A program made the position numbers and the translations under genes. Shown piece by piece: positions 43,271 to 52,873 of a DNA stretch of 64,000 nucleotides. Each line of letters opens with the position of its first letter. Position 1 is the stretch's first letter. The notes beneath the pieces were generated by a model. It did not search any database and was not told the origin of the DNA. It saw nothing but the letters and a program-made list of their open reading frames with translations. The DNA comes from Nonomuraea roseoviolacea subsp. carminata. GTDB lineage: Bacteria; Actinomycetota; Actinomycetes; Streptosporangiales; Streptosporangiaceae. Location: positions 3,968,001 to 4,032,000 of the forward strand of contig NZ_JAMZEC010000001.1 in assembly GCF_024172185.1 (NCBI RefSeq), given 5' to 3'.

Positions 43271-44076
43271 TCCGGCGCGCCGTGCTGGTCGTGCTGGGCC
43301 TGGTGTGGCTGTACCCGACGTATCTGCTGCTGGTCAACGCCGCGCGCCCGGCCGCGTCGTACGACCCGGCCACGGCGTGGGCGCCTTCGGGCGACTTCGC
43401 GCTGTTCGCCAACTTCGCCGCCGCGCTGGACAAGGCGGACCTGGGCTCCAGCCTGGCCAGCACCGCGCTCTACAGCGTGGTGTCGCCGCTGCTCGGCGTC
43501 GTGATCGGGGCCATGGCCGGGTACACCATCGTGGTGCTGCGGTTGCGTCACGGCTTCTGGTGGTTCCTGCTCATCTTCGGCGGCACGGTGTTCCCGTCGC
43601 AGATGCTGCTGGTGCCGCTGTTCGTCGGCTACAGCGACGCCGGGCTGTACGACACCAGGGCCGGCATGCTGCTCGTCTACACGGCCGTCAACGTCCCGCT
43701 GGCCGCGTTCGTGCTGCGCAACTTCTACAGCGGAGTGGCGTTCTCGATCTTCGAGGCGGCCCGGATGGACGGCGCGTCCACCTTCCGCATCTTCTGGCGG
43801 GTCTACCTGCCGATCTCGACCAGCGCGCTCGCGGCCGTGTTCATCCTGGAGTTCACCTTCATCTGGAACGACCTGCTGTTCGGCCTGACCCTGACCACGA
43901 CCGAGAGCGTGCGGCCCGTGATGACCGCGCTCGCCGGTCTGATGACCGACGTCTACGCGGGCACCCCCGTGCCCGTGGGGCTGGCCGCGGGCCTGATGTG
44001 CTCGCTGCCGACGGTCCTGCTGTTCCTCGCCACCCAGCGCCTCTTCGCCCGAGGCCTGTCCCTAGGGAGTGTCTGA
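43267..44076 (+). CDS. sugar ABC transporter permease, MalG-like
   Basis: 269 aa from GTG 43267, overlapping the previous stop (GTGA). VWLYPTYLLLVNAARP is the first helix, and the EAA loop is SIFEAARMDGASTFRIFWRVYLPIS. This is the second channel half. Confidence 0.93.
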   Translation: MIRRAVLVVLGLVWLYPTYLLLVNAARPAASYDPATAWAPSGDFALFANFAAALDKADLGSSLASTALYSVVSPLLGVVIGAMAGYTIVVLRLRHGFWWFLLIFGGTVFPSQMLLVPLFVGYSDAGLYDTRAGMLLVYTAVNVPLAAFVLRNFYSGVAFSIFEAARMDGASTFRIFWRVYLPISTSALAAVFILEFTFIWNDLLFGLTLTTTESVRPVMTALAGLMTDVYAGTPVPVGLAAGLMCSLPTVLLFLATQRLFARGLSLGSV

Positions 44077-44077
44077 A

Positions 44078-47000
44078 TTGACCAGCCGGTTGCTGCAGCG
44101 GAGCCTCGGCTCCCCCGACTACGACGGGATCAGGCAGGCGCTGCGCAACGACACCTCGACCCCCGTCATCGAGCTGCGGGGGCTGGAGGTGCGGGTCGCG
44201 GTGCTGCCGCTGTTCACGCACGACGGCCGCCAGGCGGTCCGAGTGTCGAGCACCCGCCCGCTGACGCACGTGCTGGTCGGGGTCGACAGCGCCACCGGCT
44301 CCGACGTCACGCTGCTCGTGCCCGAGGTGTCCGCGCCGCGCGCGTTCACGCTGGAGTCGCGTGACGACGAGGGGCTCGTCGGCTCGGCGCGGATCACGGT
44401 GACGCCGCAGCGCAAGTGGAGCGTGTTCGTCGTCCACCACTCCCACCTCGACATCGGCTACACCGACCCGCAGGGCACGGTGCTGCGCCACCACCTCGAA
44501 TACCTCGACGCCGCGGTGCGCCTGGCCGAGGAGACCGCGTCCTGGCCGGACGACGCGAAGTTCCGCTGGACGGTCGAGTCGTCGATGCCGGCGCTGAAGT
44601 GGCTGGCGGCCCGGCCCGCCGAGCAGGTCGAGGCGTTCGCCGCGGCGGCCCGCGCGGGCGTCATCGAGGTGACGGCCCTGCCGTTCCAGCTCCACACCGA
44701 GGCGTGCTCCACCGAGGAGCTCTACCGGCAGCTCCGCTTCACCTCCGAGCTCCAGCGCGAGTACGGCTTCGCCACGCGCTCGGCCATGCACACGGACGTG
44801 CCCGGCGCCGTGGTCGGCCTGGTCGACGCGCTCAACGCGGCCGGGGTCCGCTACCTGGCCGCGGCCCACAACTGGGCCGGCCGGTCGGTGCCGTACCTGC
44901 ACGGCGGCGACAAGCTGACCCGGCCGTTCCGCTGGCGGGCGCCCAGCGGCAACGAGCTGCTGGTCTGGTTCACCGACACCCCGCACGGCATGGCGTACAT
45001 GGAGGGCAACACGGTCGGGCTGACCGACTCCTACGAGCTGGCCGACGACCTGCTGCCGCGCTACCTGGCCGCCCTGGCCACGCGCGGCTACCCGTACGGG
45101 CCGGGCACGTTCGGCTGGCAGGGGCCCGACGCGCCGCGCGAGCCGTACGAGCTGGACGTGCTGCACATGCGCGTGCAGGGCGCGCACGCCGACAACGCCG
45201 GCCCGTCCATCGTGCCCGCGGCGATCGCCCGCACCTGGAACGAGCGGTGGGCCTGGCCGCGCCTGCGCTCGGCCGTCAACAGCGACTTCTTCGAGCACGT
45301 CGAGGAGCGCTACCACGACCGGCTGGCCGTCCACGAGGGCGACTGGACCGACTGGTGGGCCGACGGGCTCGGCTCGGGCGCGCGCCCGCTCGGCTACGTG
45401 CGGCGGGCGCAGTCCGCGCTGCGGGCCGCCGAGACCCTGCACACGCTCGCCGGGGCCGACGCCACCGCCCGCATCGACGAGGCGTACGACAAGGTGGCGC
45501 TGTTCAACGAGCACACCTGGGGCGCCGCCAACCCGTGGGAGGACGCCGAGGAGGCCGGCGACTCGGGCGGGCTGCAGTGGACCCGCAAGTCGTCGGGCGC
45601 CTACGACGCCCAGGACGACGCGGCCGACCTGCTGCACGCCGCCGTGCGCCGCTTCGGCGCCGCGCTGGCGGAGGACGGCGACCTGCCCGAGGGCACGCTG
45701 GCCTCGTTCGCGGTGTTCAACCCCGCGACGCGGGCCCGCACCGACCTGGTGCGCGCGTTCCTGCCGCGCGACGTGGTGGCCGCCGACATCCCGATCGCGC
45801 TCGTGGACGCGCGCACCGGCGAGACGCTCGCCCATCATGAGGAGTACGTCCACCCCGAGGACTGGCCGACCCGGCCCATCGGGCGGCACCTGCACGCCGT
45901 GGTGCCCGACGTCCCCGGCAACGGCTACGCCCGGGTCGACGTGGTCACGGCCGCGAGCCAGGCCGCCGAGCCGGTCGAGGCCGACCCCGGCGGGGTCATC
46001 GAGAACGAGTTCTACCGGGTGACGTACGACGTCCGCGAGGGCTACATCGGCTCGATCTTCGACAAGGTCGCCGGCCGGGAGCTGGTCAACCGCGACGCGG
46101 CGGCCGGGTTCGGCCAGTACGTCTACGACAGCTACGCCACCGCCCCGCACTTCAACCACCTGTCCGGGCACGTGGGCGCGCACGACCGCACGCTGCTCGG
46201 CGACCGGGCGATCGGCCGGGGCGCCACGATCGTCAAGGCGCAGCGCACCGCCGTGAGCGAGCGGCTGGTCGTCGAGCTGCACGGCAAGGGCGTTGACTGG
46301 CTGCGCACCACGATCGAGCTGCACCGCGGCGTGCCCCGGCTCGACCTGACCTACCAGCTCGCCAAGCAGGGCACCCCGGCGAAGGAGGCGGTCTTCCTGG
46401 CCTTCCCGTTCGCCGCCGGCCCGGCGACGGCGTGGGAGCTGACCGGCGGCGTCGGCGGGCGCGACGTGCCGCAGGTGCCCGGCTCGGCGGCGTACATGCT
46501 GCCGATCCGTCACTGGATCGCCTTCGACGACCCCGAGCTGACCGTCGCCTGGGCCACGCTGGAGGCGCCGCTGGTGCAGCTCGGCACCATCCACATGCCG
46601 TACGCGCCGTTCCCGCCGACGCTGGAGCAGGAGGACGGCACCGTGTACTCCTGGGCGCTCAACAACATCTGGGACACCAACTTCCCGTCGCAGCAGCAGG
46701 GCGAGACCACGTTCCGCTACGCGGTCATGTCGCAGGCGGGCGCCGACGGGCGGCGGCTGGGCGCGCTCGCGGCCTCCGGGCTGACCGAGCCGTTCGCGGG
46801 CGTGCTGGTCACCGGGCCGTCCGGCGCCGCCGCCCGCTCGTACGCGTCGGTGGACCACCCCGACGTGCTGGTCACCTCGATCGGGCAGGCGGGCGCGCAG
46901 CGGGTCGTCCGGCTCCAGTCGCTGGCCGCCGAGCCGGTCGAGGTCGTGCTCACCCTGCCCGGCCTGCGCTCGGCCGAGGTCAGCGCGGGGCTGGAGCGCG

Positions 47001-47089
47001 GGCGCGAACCCGCCGAGGTGGCGGGCGAATCGGTCAAGGTACGGCTGCCCGCGTGCGGGGTCGCCGCGGTCTGGGGGACGTGCGCGTGA
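44078..47089 (+). CDS. glycoside hydrolase family 38-type glycosidase
   Basis: 1003 aa. TTG 44078, eight bases after AGGGAG, is preferred to GTG 44069, which is one base from it. The GH38 N-terminal domain has H121-S-H123-L-D125 (zinc ligands) and the probable nucleophile D240 in MHTDVPG. The middle region has a helical bundle. The C-terminal part (IENEFYRVTYDVREGYIGSIFDKVAGRELV) is the usual beta-sandwich. Known members are retaining alpha-mannosidases. No signal peptide, so it acts on imported material. It is more diverged in the loops than classical mannosidases, and the substrate may differ. Confidence 0.85.
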   Translation: MTSRLLQRSLGSPDYDGIRQALRNDTSTPVIELRGLEVRVAVLPLFTHDGRQAVRVSSTRPLTHVLVGVDSATGSDVTLLVPEVSAPRAFTLESRDDEGLVGSARITVTPQRKWSVFVVHHSHLDIGYTDPQGTVLRHHLEYLDAAVRLAEETASWPDDAKFRWTVESSMPALKWLAARPAEQVEAFAAAARAGVIEVTALPFQLHTEACSTEELYRQLRFTSELQREYGFATRSAMHTDVPGAVVGLVDALNAAGVRYLAAAHNWAGRSVPYLHGGDKLTRPFRWRAPSGNELLVWFTDTPHGMAYMEGNTVGLTDSYELADDLLPRYLAALATRGYPYGPGTFGWQGPDAPREPYELDVLHMRVQGAHADNAGPSIVPAAIARTWNERWAWPRLRSAVNSDFFEHVEERYHDRLAVHEGDWTDWWADGLGSGARPLGYVRRAQSALRAAETLHTLAGADATARIDEAYDKVALFNEHTWGAANPWEDAEEAGDSGGLQWTRKSSGAYDAQDDAADLLHAAVRRFGAALAEDGDLPEGTLASFAVFNPATRARTDLVRAFLPRDVVAADIPIALVDARTGETLAHHEEYVHPEDWPTRPIGRHLHAVVPDVPGNGYARVDVVTAASQAAEPVEADPGGVIENEFYRVTYDVREGYIGSIFDKVAGRELVNRDAAAGFGQYVYDSYATAPHFNHLSGHVGAHDRTLLGDRAIGRGATIVKAQRTAVSERLVVELHGKGVDWLRTTIELHRGVPRLDLTYQLAKQGTPAKEAVFLAFPFAAGPATAWELTGGVGGRDVPQVPGSAAYMLPIRHWIAFDDPELTVAWATLEAPLVQLGTIHMPYAPFPPTLEQEDGTVYSWALNNIWDTNFPSQQQGETTFRYAVMSQAGADGRRLGALAASGLTEPFAGVLVTGPSGAAARSYASVDHPDVLVTSIGQAGAQRVVRLQSLAAEPVEVVLTLPGLRSAEVSAGLERGREPAEVAGESVKVRLPACGVAAVWGTCA

Positions 47090-48318
47090 AGATCGTTGAC
47101 ATCCGGGCCACCACCGTCGCCGTCCCGCTGGAGGCGCCGCTGCGGCACAGCAACGGCGCCCACTGGGGGCGCTTCGTCCGCACGCTCGTGGAGGTCGAGA
47201 CCGACGAGGGATTCGTCGGGCTGGGCGAGATGGGCGGGGGAGGCGAGAGCGCCGAGGCGGCCTTCCGGGCGCTCCTGCCGTACCTGAAGGGGCACGACCC
47301 GTTCCAGCTCGAAGCGCTCCGCTTCAAGATCGCCAATCCGACGGCGTCGCTCTACAACAACCGCACCCAGCTCCTCGCGGCCATCGAGTTCGCCTGCCTC
47401 GACGTGATCGGGCAGCGCCTCGGCGTGCCCGTGTGCGACCTGCTCGGCGGCCGGGTCCGCGACGAGGTGCCGTTCGCCTCGTACCTGTTCTTCCGGTACG
47501 CCGCCGAGGGCCACCCCGAGATCCGCACCCCCGACCAGCTCGTCGGGCACGCCCGCGACCTGAAGGAGGCGCACGGGTTCACCGTGCACAAGCTCAAGGG
47601 CGGCGTGTTCCCGCCGGACCACGAGCTGGAGTGTTACCGGGCGCTCGCGGAGGCGTTCCCCGGCGACCGGCTGCGCTACGACCCCAACGCGGTGCTGTCG
47701 CTGGCCGAGGGGCTGCGCTTCGGCCGGGCCATCGAGAACCTGAACAACGACTACCTGGAGGACCCGGTCTGGGGCCTGGAGGGGCTGCGCGCCGTGCGCG
47801 AGCAGGTCCGGGTGCCGCTCGCGACCAACACCGTCGTCGTCAACTTCGAGCAGCTCGCCTCCAACGTGCTGCGCCGCGCCGCCGACGTCGTCCTGCTCGA
47901 CACCACGTTCTGGGGCGGCATCCGGCCGTGCGTGAAGGCGGCGGGCGTGTGCGAGACGTTCCAGCTCGGCATCGCCGTGCACTCCTCCGGCGAGCTGGGG
48001 GTCCAGCTCGCGACCATGCTGCACCTGGGCGCGGTGCTGCCCAACCTCACGTACGCGGCCGACGCCCACTACCACCAGCTCCGCGACGACGTCATCGAGG
48101 GCGGCCCGCTGCCGTACGAGGGCGGCGCCATCGCGGTGCCCACCGCGCCCGGTCTCGGCGTGCGGCTGGACAAGGACAAGGTGGCCCGCTACGCCGAGCT
48201 CTACCGCGAGCTGGGCGGCTACCCCTACGACCGCGACCCGGGCCGGCCCGGGTGGTACGCCCGGGTGCCCAACGAGCGCTTCGCCGACCCGACCGTCTCC
48301 CAGGAGGTCCCGCTGTGA
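47086..48318 (+). CDS. enolase-superfamily dehydratase, glucarate-dehydratase-like
   Basis: 410 aa from GTG 47086, overlapping the glycosidase stop. The mandelate-racemase fold has the lysine motif K169-L-K171, metal ligands D199 (RYDPNAV), E225 (YLEDPVWG) and N248 (LATNTVV), and H299 in AVHSSGELG. Residue spacings (28 from Lys to Asp, 23 from Glu to Asn, 51 from Asn to His) closely track D-glucarate dehydratase, as does the LATN-x-VV-x-F segment. It should dehydrate a sugar acid. That links the imported glycan to acid-sugar catabolism and suits a carboxylate effector for the FCD regulator. Confidence 0.88.
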   Translation: MKIVDIRATTVAVPLEAPLRHSNGAHWGRFVRTLVEVETDEGFVGLGEMGGGGESAEAAFRALLPYLKGHDPFQLEALRFKIANPTASLYNNRTQLLAAIEFACLDVIGQRLGVPVCDLLGGRVRDEVPFASYLFFRYAAEGHPEIRTPDQLVGHARDLKEAHGFTVHKLKGGVFPPDHELECYRALAEAFPGDRLRYDPNAVLSLAEGLRFGRAIENLNNDYLEDPVWGLEGLRAVREQVRVPLATNTVVVNFEQLASNVLRRAADVVLLDTTFWGGIRPCVKAAGVCETFQLGIAVHSSGELGVQLATMLHLGAVLPNLTYAADAHYHQLRDDVIEGGPLPYEGGAIAVPTAPGLGVRLDKDKVARYAELYRELGGYPYDRDPGRPGWYARVPNERFADPTVSQEVPL

Positions 48319-48442
48319 CCACCAGCCGGTAACCACCGGCGCACCGCTGCCTCTTACCCGACTCGGCATGTCATACCGGTCCGTATTCGGAACGACACGC
48401 TAGGTTACCGATCAAGGACGGTCCCTCGTCGGGGAGGCAGCA

Positions 48443-48874
48443 GTGAGGACGATCATCCGCGTGGCCGGCGCCTGCGCCGCGGCCGCGTCGCTCAGCCTCG
48501 CCCTGCCGGCGGCATCCGCGCTGGCCGGGCCGGACGGCGGCTGCGACCGGGGCGCGGTGTGCCTGTACGCGTACTACGGCTACAACTACAGCGGGGCCTA
48601 CCCGCGCGACCTGTGGCGCGACTTCACCGAGAGCGACGCCTACCTGGGCGACGACCTGTGGCTCCAGGGTGACACGGCGGTCGAGACGTCCCGGATCGTC
48701 AACAACGACGCCAGCTCGGTCAAGAACCGCAGCGGCTGCGAGGCCGTCCTCTGGCAGAACCCCCTCTTCACCGGCGCACACAGCACGTTCGCGGCCGGTC
48801 GCGCCGACCCGTTCCTCGCGAACGGCACGGTCGGCAACAACACCGCGAGCTCCCTCAGCATCTGGTGCGCCTGA
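48443..48874 (+). CDS. peptidase inhibitor family I36-like secreted protein
   Basis: 143 aa from GTG 48443 after GGAGGCAGCA. The signal peptide ends SALA. The mature part has C-x5-C (CDRGAVCLY), LYAYYGYNYSGAY, then VNNDASSVKNRSGC, LWQNPLFTGAHSTF, and NTASSLSIWC, the beta/gamma-crystallin-like pattern of the Streptomyces metalloprotease inhibitor SMPI. It probably inhibits a protease outside the cell. It lies after the enolase gene but with its own 124-base upstream region, so it may be unrelated to sugar use. Confidence 0.82.
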   Translation: MRTIIRVAGACAAAASLSLALPAASALAGPDGGCDRGAVCLYAYYGYNYSGAYPRDLWRDFTESDAYLGDDLWLQGDTAVETSRIVNNDASSVKNRSGCEAVLWQNPLFTGAHSTFAAGRADPFLANGTVGNNTASSLSIWCA

Positions 48875-49857
48875 CCACATGCGGCGGGGCCGGTTTCCGG
48901 ATCGGGCCTCCGGAGACCGGCCGCCGCGGACCCACGCGCGGCCCGGCGCTCCTCGGCGCGCTGCTGACCGGCGCCTGCGCCGCCGTCTGCGCCGCGGGCT
49001 GCGCTCCCGCGCCGCCGCCCGCCACCCTGCCGTTGCCGCCCTCCGCTTCGCCGCCAGGCGCTGCCCCGCCACTGCGGCCGTCCGTGCCGCTGCCGCCCGG
49101 CGCTCCGCCGCCGGTCCGGGTGGCCGACCTGGTGCTGCCCTTCGACGCCTACCGCCCCACCCCGGGCCAGCGCGCGCTGATGGCGCGCGCCCGCGCCGCG
49201 CTGCTCGCCCGCTGCATGCACCGCCGCGGGCATGCCGTCTCCCCGCCCCGCCCGGACGCCGCCGCCTACGCCGCGGGCGACCCCGGCAACAGCCGCCGCT
49301 ACGGCGTCGCGGACCCGGCCCGGGCCCGCCGCCACGGCTACCACCTGCCAACGTCCGGACCGCCGGGCCCCGGTTGGGACGCCGCCCTCGGCCGGTCCGC
49401 CCGCCGCGACCTCCACGGCACGCCAGGCCGTACGGGCTGCGACGAGCGCGTCACGGCCGAGCTGGACCGCCGCACCAACCCGGGAGCCGACTGGCAGTGG
49501 CTGGCGCTCCAGGACGCGCGGACGGTCGAAGGGACCGCCCGGCACCCGGCCGTCGTCGCGGCCGTAGCCCGCTGGAAGACCTGCATGGAACGCGCCGGAC
49601 ACCCGTACCCGTCGCCGGAGGCGGCCATCGCCGACCCCCGCTGGGACCTGCGCTCGGCCGCCGTGACGGCCCGCGAGAAGCGCACCGCGACGGCCGACAC
49701 GGGCTGCAAGTGGTCCTCGGGGCTGGTGCCCGCCTGGTTCGCCGCCGACACGGCGGCGCAGCGGGCCGTCATCGCCGCCGAGCCGGCCCGCTTCGCGAGC
49801 CTGCGCGACGACCTGCGCGCCCGCCTCGACCGGGCCGCCGAGGTCTTAGAACGCTGA
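48865..49857 (+). CDS. secreted or lipid-anchored hypothetical protein
   Basis: 330 aa from GTG 48865, overlapping the previous gene by ten bases. A hydrophobic segment ends with ACAAVCAAGC, a likely lipobox near residue 46, but the signal has a long N-region, so the true start could be later. A Pro/Ala/Leu-rich linker (50-85) precedes a domain with four cysteines, including ARCMHRRGH and ARWKTCMERAGHPYPSPE, as in actinobacterial secreted proteins of unknown function. It converges on the SDR gene with a shared terminator. Confidence 0.65.
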   Translation: MRLTTCGGAGFRIGPPETGRRGPTRGPALLGALLTGACAAVCAAGCAPAPPPATLPLPPSASPPGAAPPLRPSVPLPPGAPPPVRVADLVLPFDAYRPTPGQRALMARARAALLARCMHRRGHAVSPPRPDAAAYAAGDPGNSRRYGVADPARARRHGYHLPTSGPPGPGWDAALGRSARRDLHGTPGRTGCDERVTAELDRRTNPGADWQWLALQDARTVEGTARHPAVVAAVARWKTCMERAGHPYPSPEAAIADPRWDLRSAAVTAREKRTATADTGCKWSSGLVPAWFAADTAAQRAVIAAEPARFASLRDDLRARLDRAAEVLER

Positions 49858-49889
49858 CGCCCGCGCGCTGGGGCGGCGGCGCGCGGGCG
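49858..49889. terminator. bidirectional terminator
   Basis: CGCCCGCGCGC (49858-49868) pairs perfectly with GCGCGCGGGCG (49879-49889), just after the stop of the plus-strand gene and four bases before the SDR stop. Confidence 0.7.
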
Positions 49890-49892
49890 TGG

Positions 49893-50663
49893 TCAGTCGG
49901 GTAGGGCGGCCGGGTTCCGCGCCAGCAGGCCGCCGTCGACGCGGTGCTCCGCGCCGGTGATGAACGACGAGCGGGGGCCCGCGAGGAAGGCCACCAGCTC
50001 GGCCACCTCCTCGGGCCGCGCCACGCGGCCCAGCGGATGGGCGCGGCCCCACTGGGCCACCTGCTCCTCCTGCGACAGCGGCCCGCGCCACAGGTCGGCC
50101 GCCCAGCGAAGCATGGGCGTGTCGACCGAGCCGGGGCACACCACGTTGACCCGGATGCCGTCGGCGGCGTGGTCCAGCGCCATCGCCCGGGTCAGGCCGT
50201 TCAGGGCGGCCTTGCTGGCGGTGTAGGCGGCGACCTGCGCCTGCGAGGCGAACGCCTGCACCGACGACATCACCACGATCGAGCCGCCGCCGCGCGCCCG
50301 CAGCCGGGGCACGGCCGCCTTGCAGGTGAGGTAGACGCCCTTGAGGTTGATGTCCATGACCTCGTCCCAGACGTCCTCGGGGGTGTCCTCGACCGTGCCG
50401 TACCTCTGCACGCCCGCGCACGTCACCACGATGTCCAGCCCGCCGTACTTCGCGACCGCGAGGTCCACCAGGTCGCGCATGTCGCCGGCGCGCCGCACGT
50501 CGGCGACGACGCCCGTCACGTGCTCGCTGTCGAGCGCCGCCTCCTCGTCGGCGCCGCAGAACACCACGGACGCGCCGCCGTCGGCCAGCCGGTCCACCAC
50601 CGCGCGGCCGATGCCCATCGACCCGCCGGTGACCAGCGCCACCTTGCCGCCGAACTCACTCAT
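49893..50663 (-). CDS. short-chain dehydrogenase, sugar-cluster member
   Basis: 256 aa from ATG 50663. TGGSMGIG and VTCAGVQ (an NNAG variant) are cofactor motifs; S in MSSVQAF and Y-x3-K in YTASK complete the catalytic set. The C-terminal DGGLLARN is typical of classical SDRs that oxidise sugars or polyols. Its ATG overlaps the DUF4432 stop (ATGA), so it is translated with the epimerase-like gene and likely acts on the same sugar. Confidence 0.9.
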   Translation of the reverse strand: MSEFGGKVALVTGGSMGIGRAVVDRLADGGASVVFCGADEEAALDSEHVTGVVADVRRAGDMRDLVDLAVAKYGGLDIVVTCAGVQRYGTVEDTPEDVWDEVMDINLKGVYLTCKAAVPRLRARGGGSIVVMSSVQAFASQAQVAAYTASKAALNGLTRAMALDHAADGIRVNVVCPGSVDTPMLRWAADLWRGPLSQEEQVAQWGRAHPLGRVARPEEVAELVAFLAGPRSSFITGAEHRVDGGLLARNPAALPD

Positions 50664-51670
50664 GCCAGAACCTCTGCCCGCATCGTCAGCGTCCTCGTCC
50701 CGCGCGGTCCCAGGGTGAGCGCGGTGCCGTTGGCCACCGCCCGCGCCAGCCCGTCGGTCGGCATGCCGGCGAACGGCTCAAGACCGACCGTGTACAGGCG
50801 GCCCCACCAGGGGTAGTCCTGCCAGGCGCCGAGCTCCTGCCACATCCACAGGTACGGCAGCACCTCGGCGTCCCACTCGACGCGCATCCCCACGTCGGCG
50901 ACGATCTCGTACCAGCCCTCGGTGAACCCCGTCAGGTAGACGACGTCGCCGGGCGCCCCCGGCTCCGGGACCACGCTCAGGTCGGTCTCGCCGCCGCCGT
51001 CGGCCGGCACGACCGGCCAGCTCCACGGCCCTCCGGCCCGCACGCGGCGGCCACGCGGGTTGACGGCCGTCTCGTGCGGGATCACGGTGACGCCCTCCGG
51101 CAGCCGGATCCGCGCGCCCGGCCGCAGGAACGGCCGGCCGAACACGATGTGCTGTCCCCACATCGCGTGCAGCTCCAGGTCGGACTCGTTGTGCACGCTG
51201 CTCTCGACCTCCAGCGCGGCCGTGCCCGCCCGCAGCCGGAAGGTCTTGTCCACCCGGTACGGCAGGCGCCGGGTCCGCACGCTCAGCCGTACCGCGACCT
51301 CCTCCTCGGAGTCGGCCGTGACCGCGCAGTCCCAGGGCAGCCCGGCGACCTCGCCGTGCTGGGCCAGCCGCGCCCCCCGGTACTCGCTGGGCGCGCCACC
51401 GCTGGGGAAGATCTCCTGCCAGCCGCCCTCGTAGTGGTCGACGAACTGGGCGACGTCGTCGGCGGCACCCTGGAGGTGGTGAGCCGGGTCGCGCAGGCCC
51501 TGCGGCGAGAGCCAGACGAAGTCGGTGTCGGTGGGCTTGTGCAGGAACTCCACCACGTCACCGCCCTTGCCGGGCACCACGGTCACGCGCAGCCGCTCGT
51601 TCTCGAGCACGACCGCCCGCAGCCCGTCGATGGTGACGGACCGCAGGCGCGCCGCCCAGTTGCGCCTCAC
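50660..51670 (-). CDS. DUF4432 (aldose-1-epimerase-like) protein
   Basis: 336 aa from GTG 51670, overlapping the upstream stop (GTGA). Beta-sandwich sequence similar to galactose mutarotases: TVVPGKGGDVVEFLHKPTDTDFVWLSP, FVDHYEGGWQEIFPSGG, an internal HGE, LELHAMWGQHIVFG with the usual histidine, and PYLWMWQELG. DUF4432 members sit in sugar clusters and bind or epimerise carbohydrates. Confidence 0.87.
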   Translation of the reverse strand: MRRNWAARLRSVTIDGLRAVVLENERLRVTVVPGKGGDVVEFLHKPTDTDFVWLSPQGLRDPAHHLQGAADDVAQFVDHYEGGWQEIFPSGGAPSEYRGARLAQHGEVAGLPWDCAVTADSEEEVAVRLSVRTRRLPYRVDKTFRLRAGTAALEVESSVHNESDLELHAMWGQHIVFGRPFLRPGARIRLPEGVTVIPHETAVNPRGRRVRAGGPWSWPVVPADGGGETDLSVVPEPGAPGDVVYLTGFTEGWYEIVADVGMRVEWDAEVLPYLWMWQELGAWQDYPWWGRLYTVGLEPFAGMPTDGLARAVANGTALTLGPRGTRTLTMRAEVLA

Positions 51671-52839
51671 CCGAAGCTCACGTCGATGAAGCGAGGCCGG
51701 TAGATCGAGGAGTCCCGGTAGTGGTCGGTGTTCACGAAGCTGTTCACGTTGTACGACACGACCAGGCCCTTGCCCGACACCTCCGGGTGCGCGTGGGCGT
51801 TGTAGGTGAAGATGTTCCCGTTCGTCTCGGGCGTCGTGTAGACGTGCTGCTTGCCGGTGAACGGCCCGAACGGCGAGCACGAGGAGTAGGCCACGATGTT
51901 GGCGCTCAGCACCTCGGTCGTGTCGTGAGTGATGAGCACGTAGCCGTCGCCGACCTTGGTGACGCTGTACTCGTTGGCCACGCCGCTCATGATCCGGGCC
52001 GAGTCGGCCTCGTCCGGCGACCACGTGTTGTCCGCCTTCAGGTACTCCCAGCTGCCGAGCAGGCTCTGCCCCTTGACCCGGGCGAGGTGCATGTACTTCG
52101 GCGAGCCGAGGTCCTCCACGCCGTAGACGTAGGTGTAGCCGCCGTCCTTGAGTGTGGCCGAGGCCCAGGAGACGCCGTGCCCGGAGGGCAGGTCGTGGAC
52201 GCTGACCGGCCGGTCCAGGCGACCGGGGGCGAACCTGGCCACCACGTTGCGGTGCCAGCGCCAGTCCCACGCGCCGGTGCCGTAGCGCTCGTACTCCTGG
52301 TAGGTCACCTCGACGAGGCCGCCGGCGAGCGTGGCGTCACCGGCCCAGTACCAGTGGTTCCTGTCGCGTGGCGGCATCACGGCGACGGGCTTGTCGGGGG
52401 TCCCGGCGTGGATCGTGGACAGCCGGCCGTCGCGCTCGGTGGCGAAGGTGTTGTTGAGGAAGACGGTGGTGCCGCCCTCCTCGACCACCGGCGGCCGGGA
52501 GCCGTCGGGGTTGATCCGGCCGAGGAACGTGTCGGAGAAGATCCACAGCTCGCGGCCGCCGGGGAGACGCAGCGAGTAGGTGCCGTCGGCGCCGGTCCAG
52601 TCGTCGAGCCGGCTGTTGTCGTTGCCGTACGCGGTGAACAGGCTGGTCAGCCGGGCGTCGGTCGCGGCGCCCTTGACCGTCGGCGCGCACGCGGACGGGC
52701 TCGTGAGCGTCGTGGCGGACCGGTCGGCGGAGACGCTCGGCACCGGTTTCGGGGGTGCGGCGACGGCCTGGGAAGGCAGTGCGGTGAGGCCGAGGAGCGT
52801 GGCGGCCAGGGGGATGAGGGCAGCACGGAATCGCGTCAT
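51667..52839 (-). CDS. secreted five-bladed-propeller-like protein (DUF5005 type)
   Basis: 390 aa from ATG 52839, with AAGGACG upstream. Signal peptide to AVAA. Repeated propeller-like strands carry GRELWIFSDTFLG, VFLNNTFA, HWYWAGDA, WASATLKDGGYTYVYGVED, KYMHLARV and EYSVTKVGDGYVLITHDT, ending with LVVSYNVNS. This pattern fits the DUF5005/five-bladed propeller glycosidase-like proteins of actinomycetes. Being secreted, it may trim or bind a polysaccharide outside. It is the first gene of the minus-strand unit and has the second GntR operator 35 bases before its start. Confidence 0.8.
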   Translation of the reverse strand: MTRFRAALIPLAATLLGLTALPSQAVAAPPKPVPSVSADRSATTLTSPSACAPTVKGAATDARLTSLFTAYGNDNSRLDDWTGADGTYSLRLPGGRELWIFSDTFLGRINPDGSRPPVVEEGGTTVFLNNTFATERDGRLSTIHAGTPDKPVAVMPPRDRNHWYWAGDATLAGGLVEVTYQEYERYGTGAWDWRWHRNVVARFAPGRLDRPVSVHDLPSGHGVSWASATLKDGGYTYVYGVEDLGSPKYMHLARVKGQSLLGSWEYLKADNTWSPDEADSARIMSGVANEYSVTKVGDGYVLITHDTTEVLSANIVAYSSCSPFGPFTGKQHVYTTPETNGNIFTYNAHAHPEVSGKGLVVSYNVNSFVNTDHYRDSSIYRPRFIDVSFG

Positions 52840-52873
52840 GGCACGTCCTTAGGGGGGCGATTCCTACAGTTCT

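Noticed and set aside
43859..46858. A 999-codon minus-strand open frame over the GH38-type gene
   Set aside because: It is the antisense shadow of a gene with clear zinc and nucleophile motifs.
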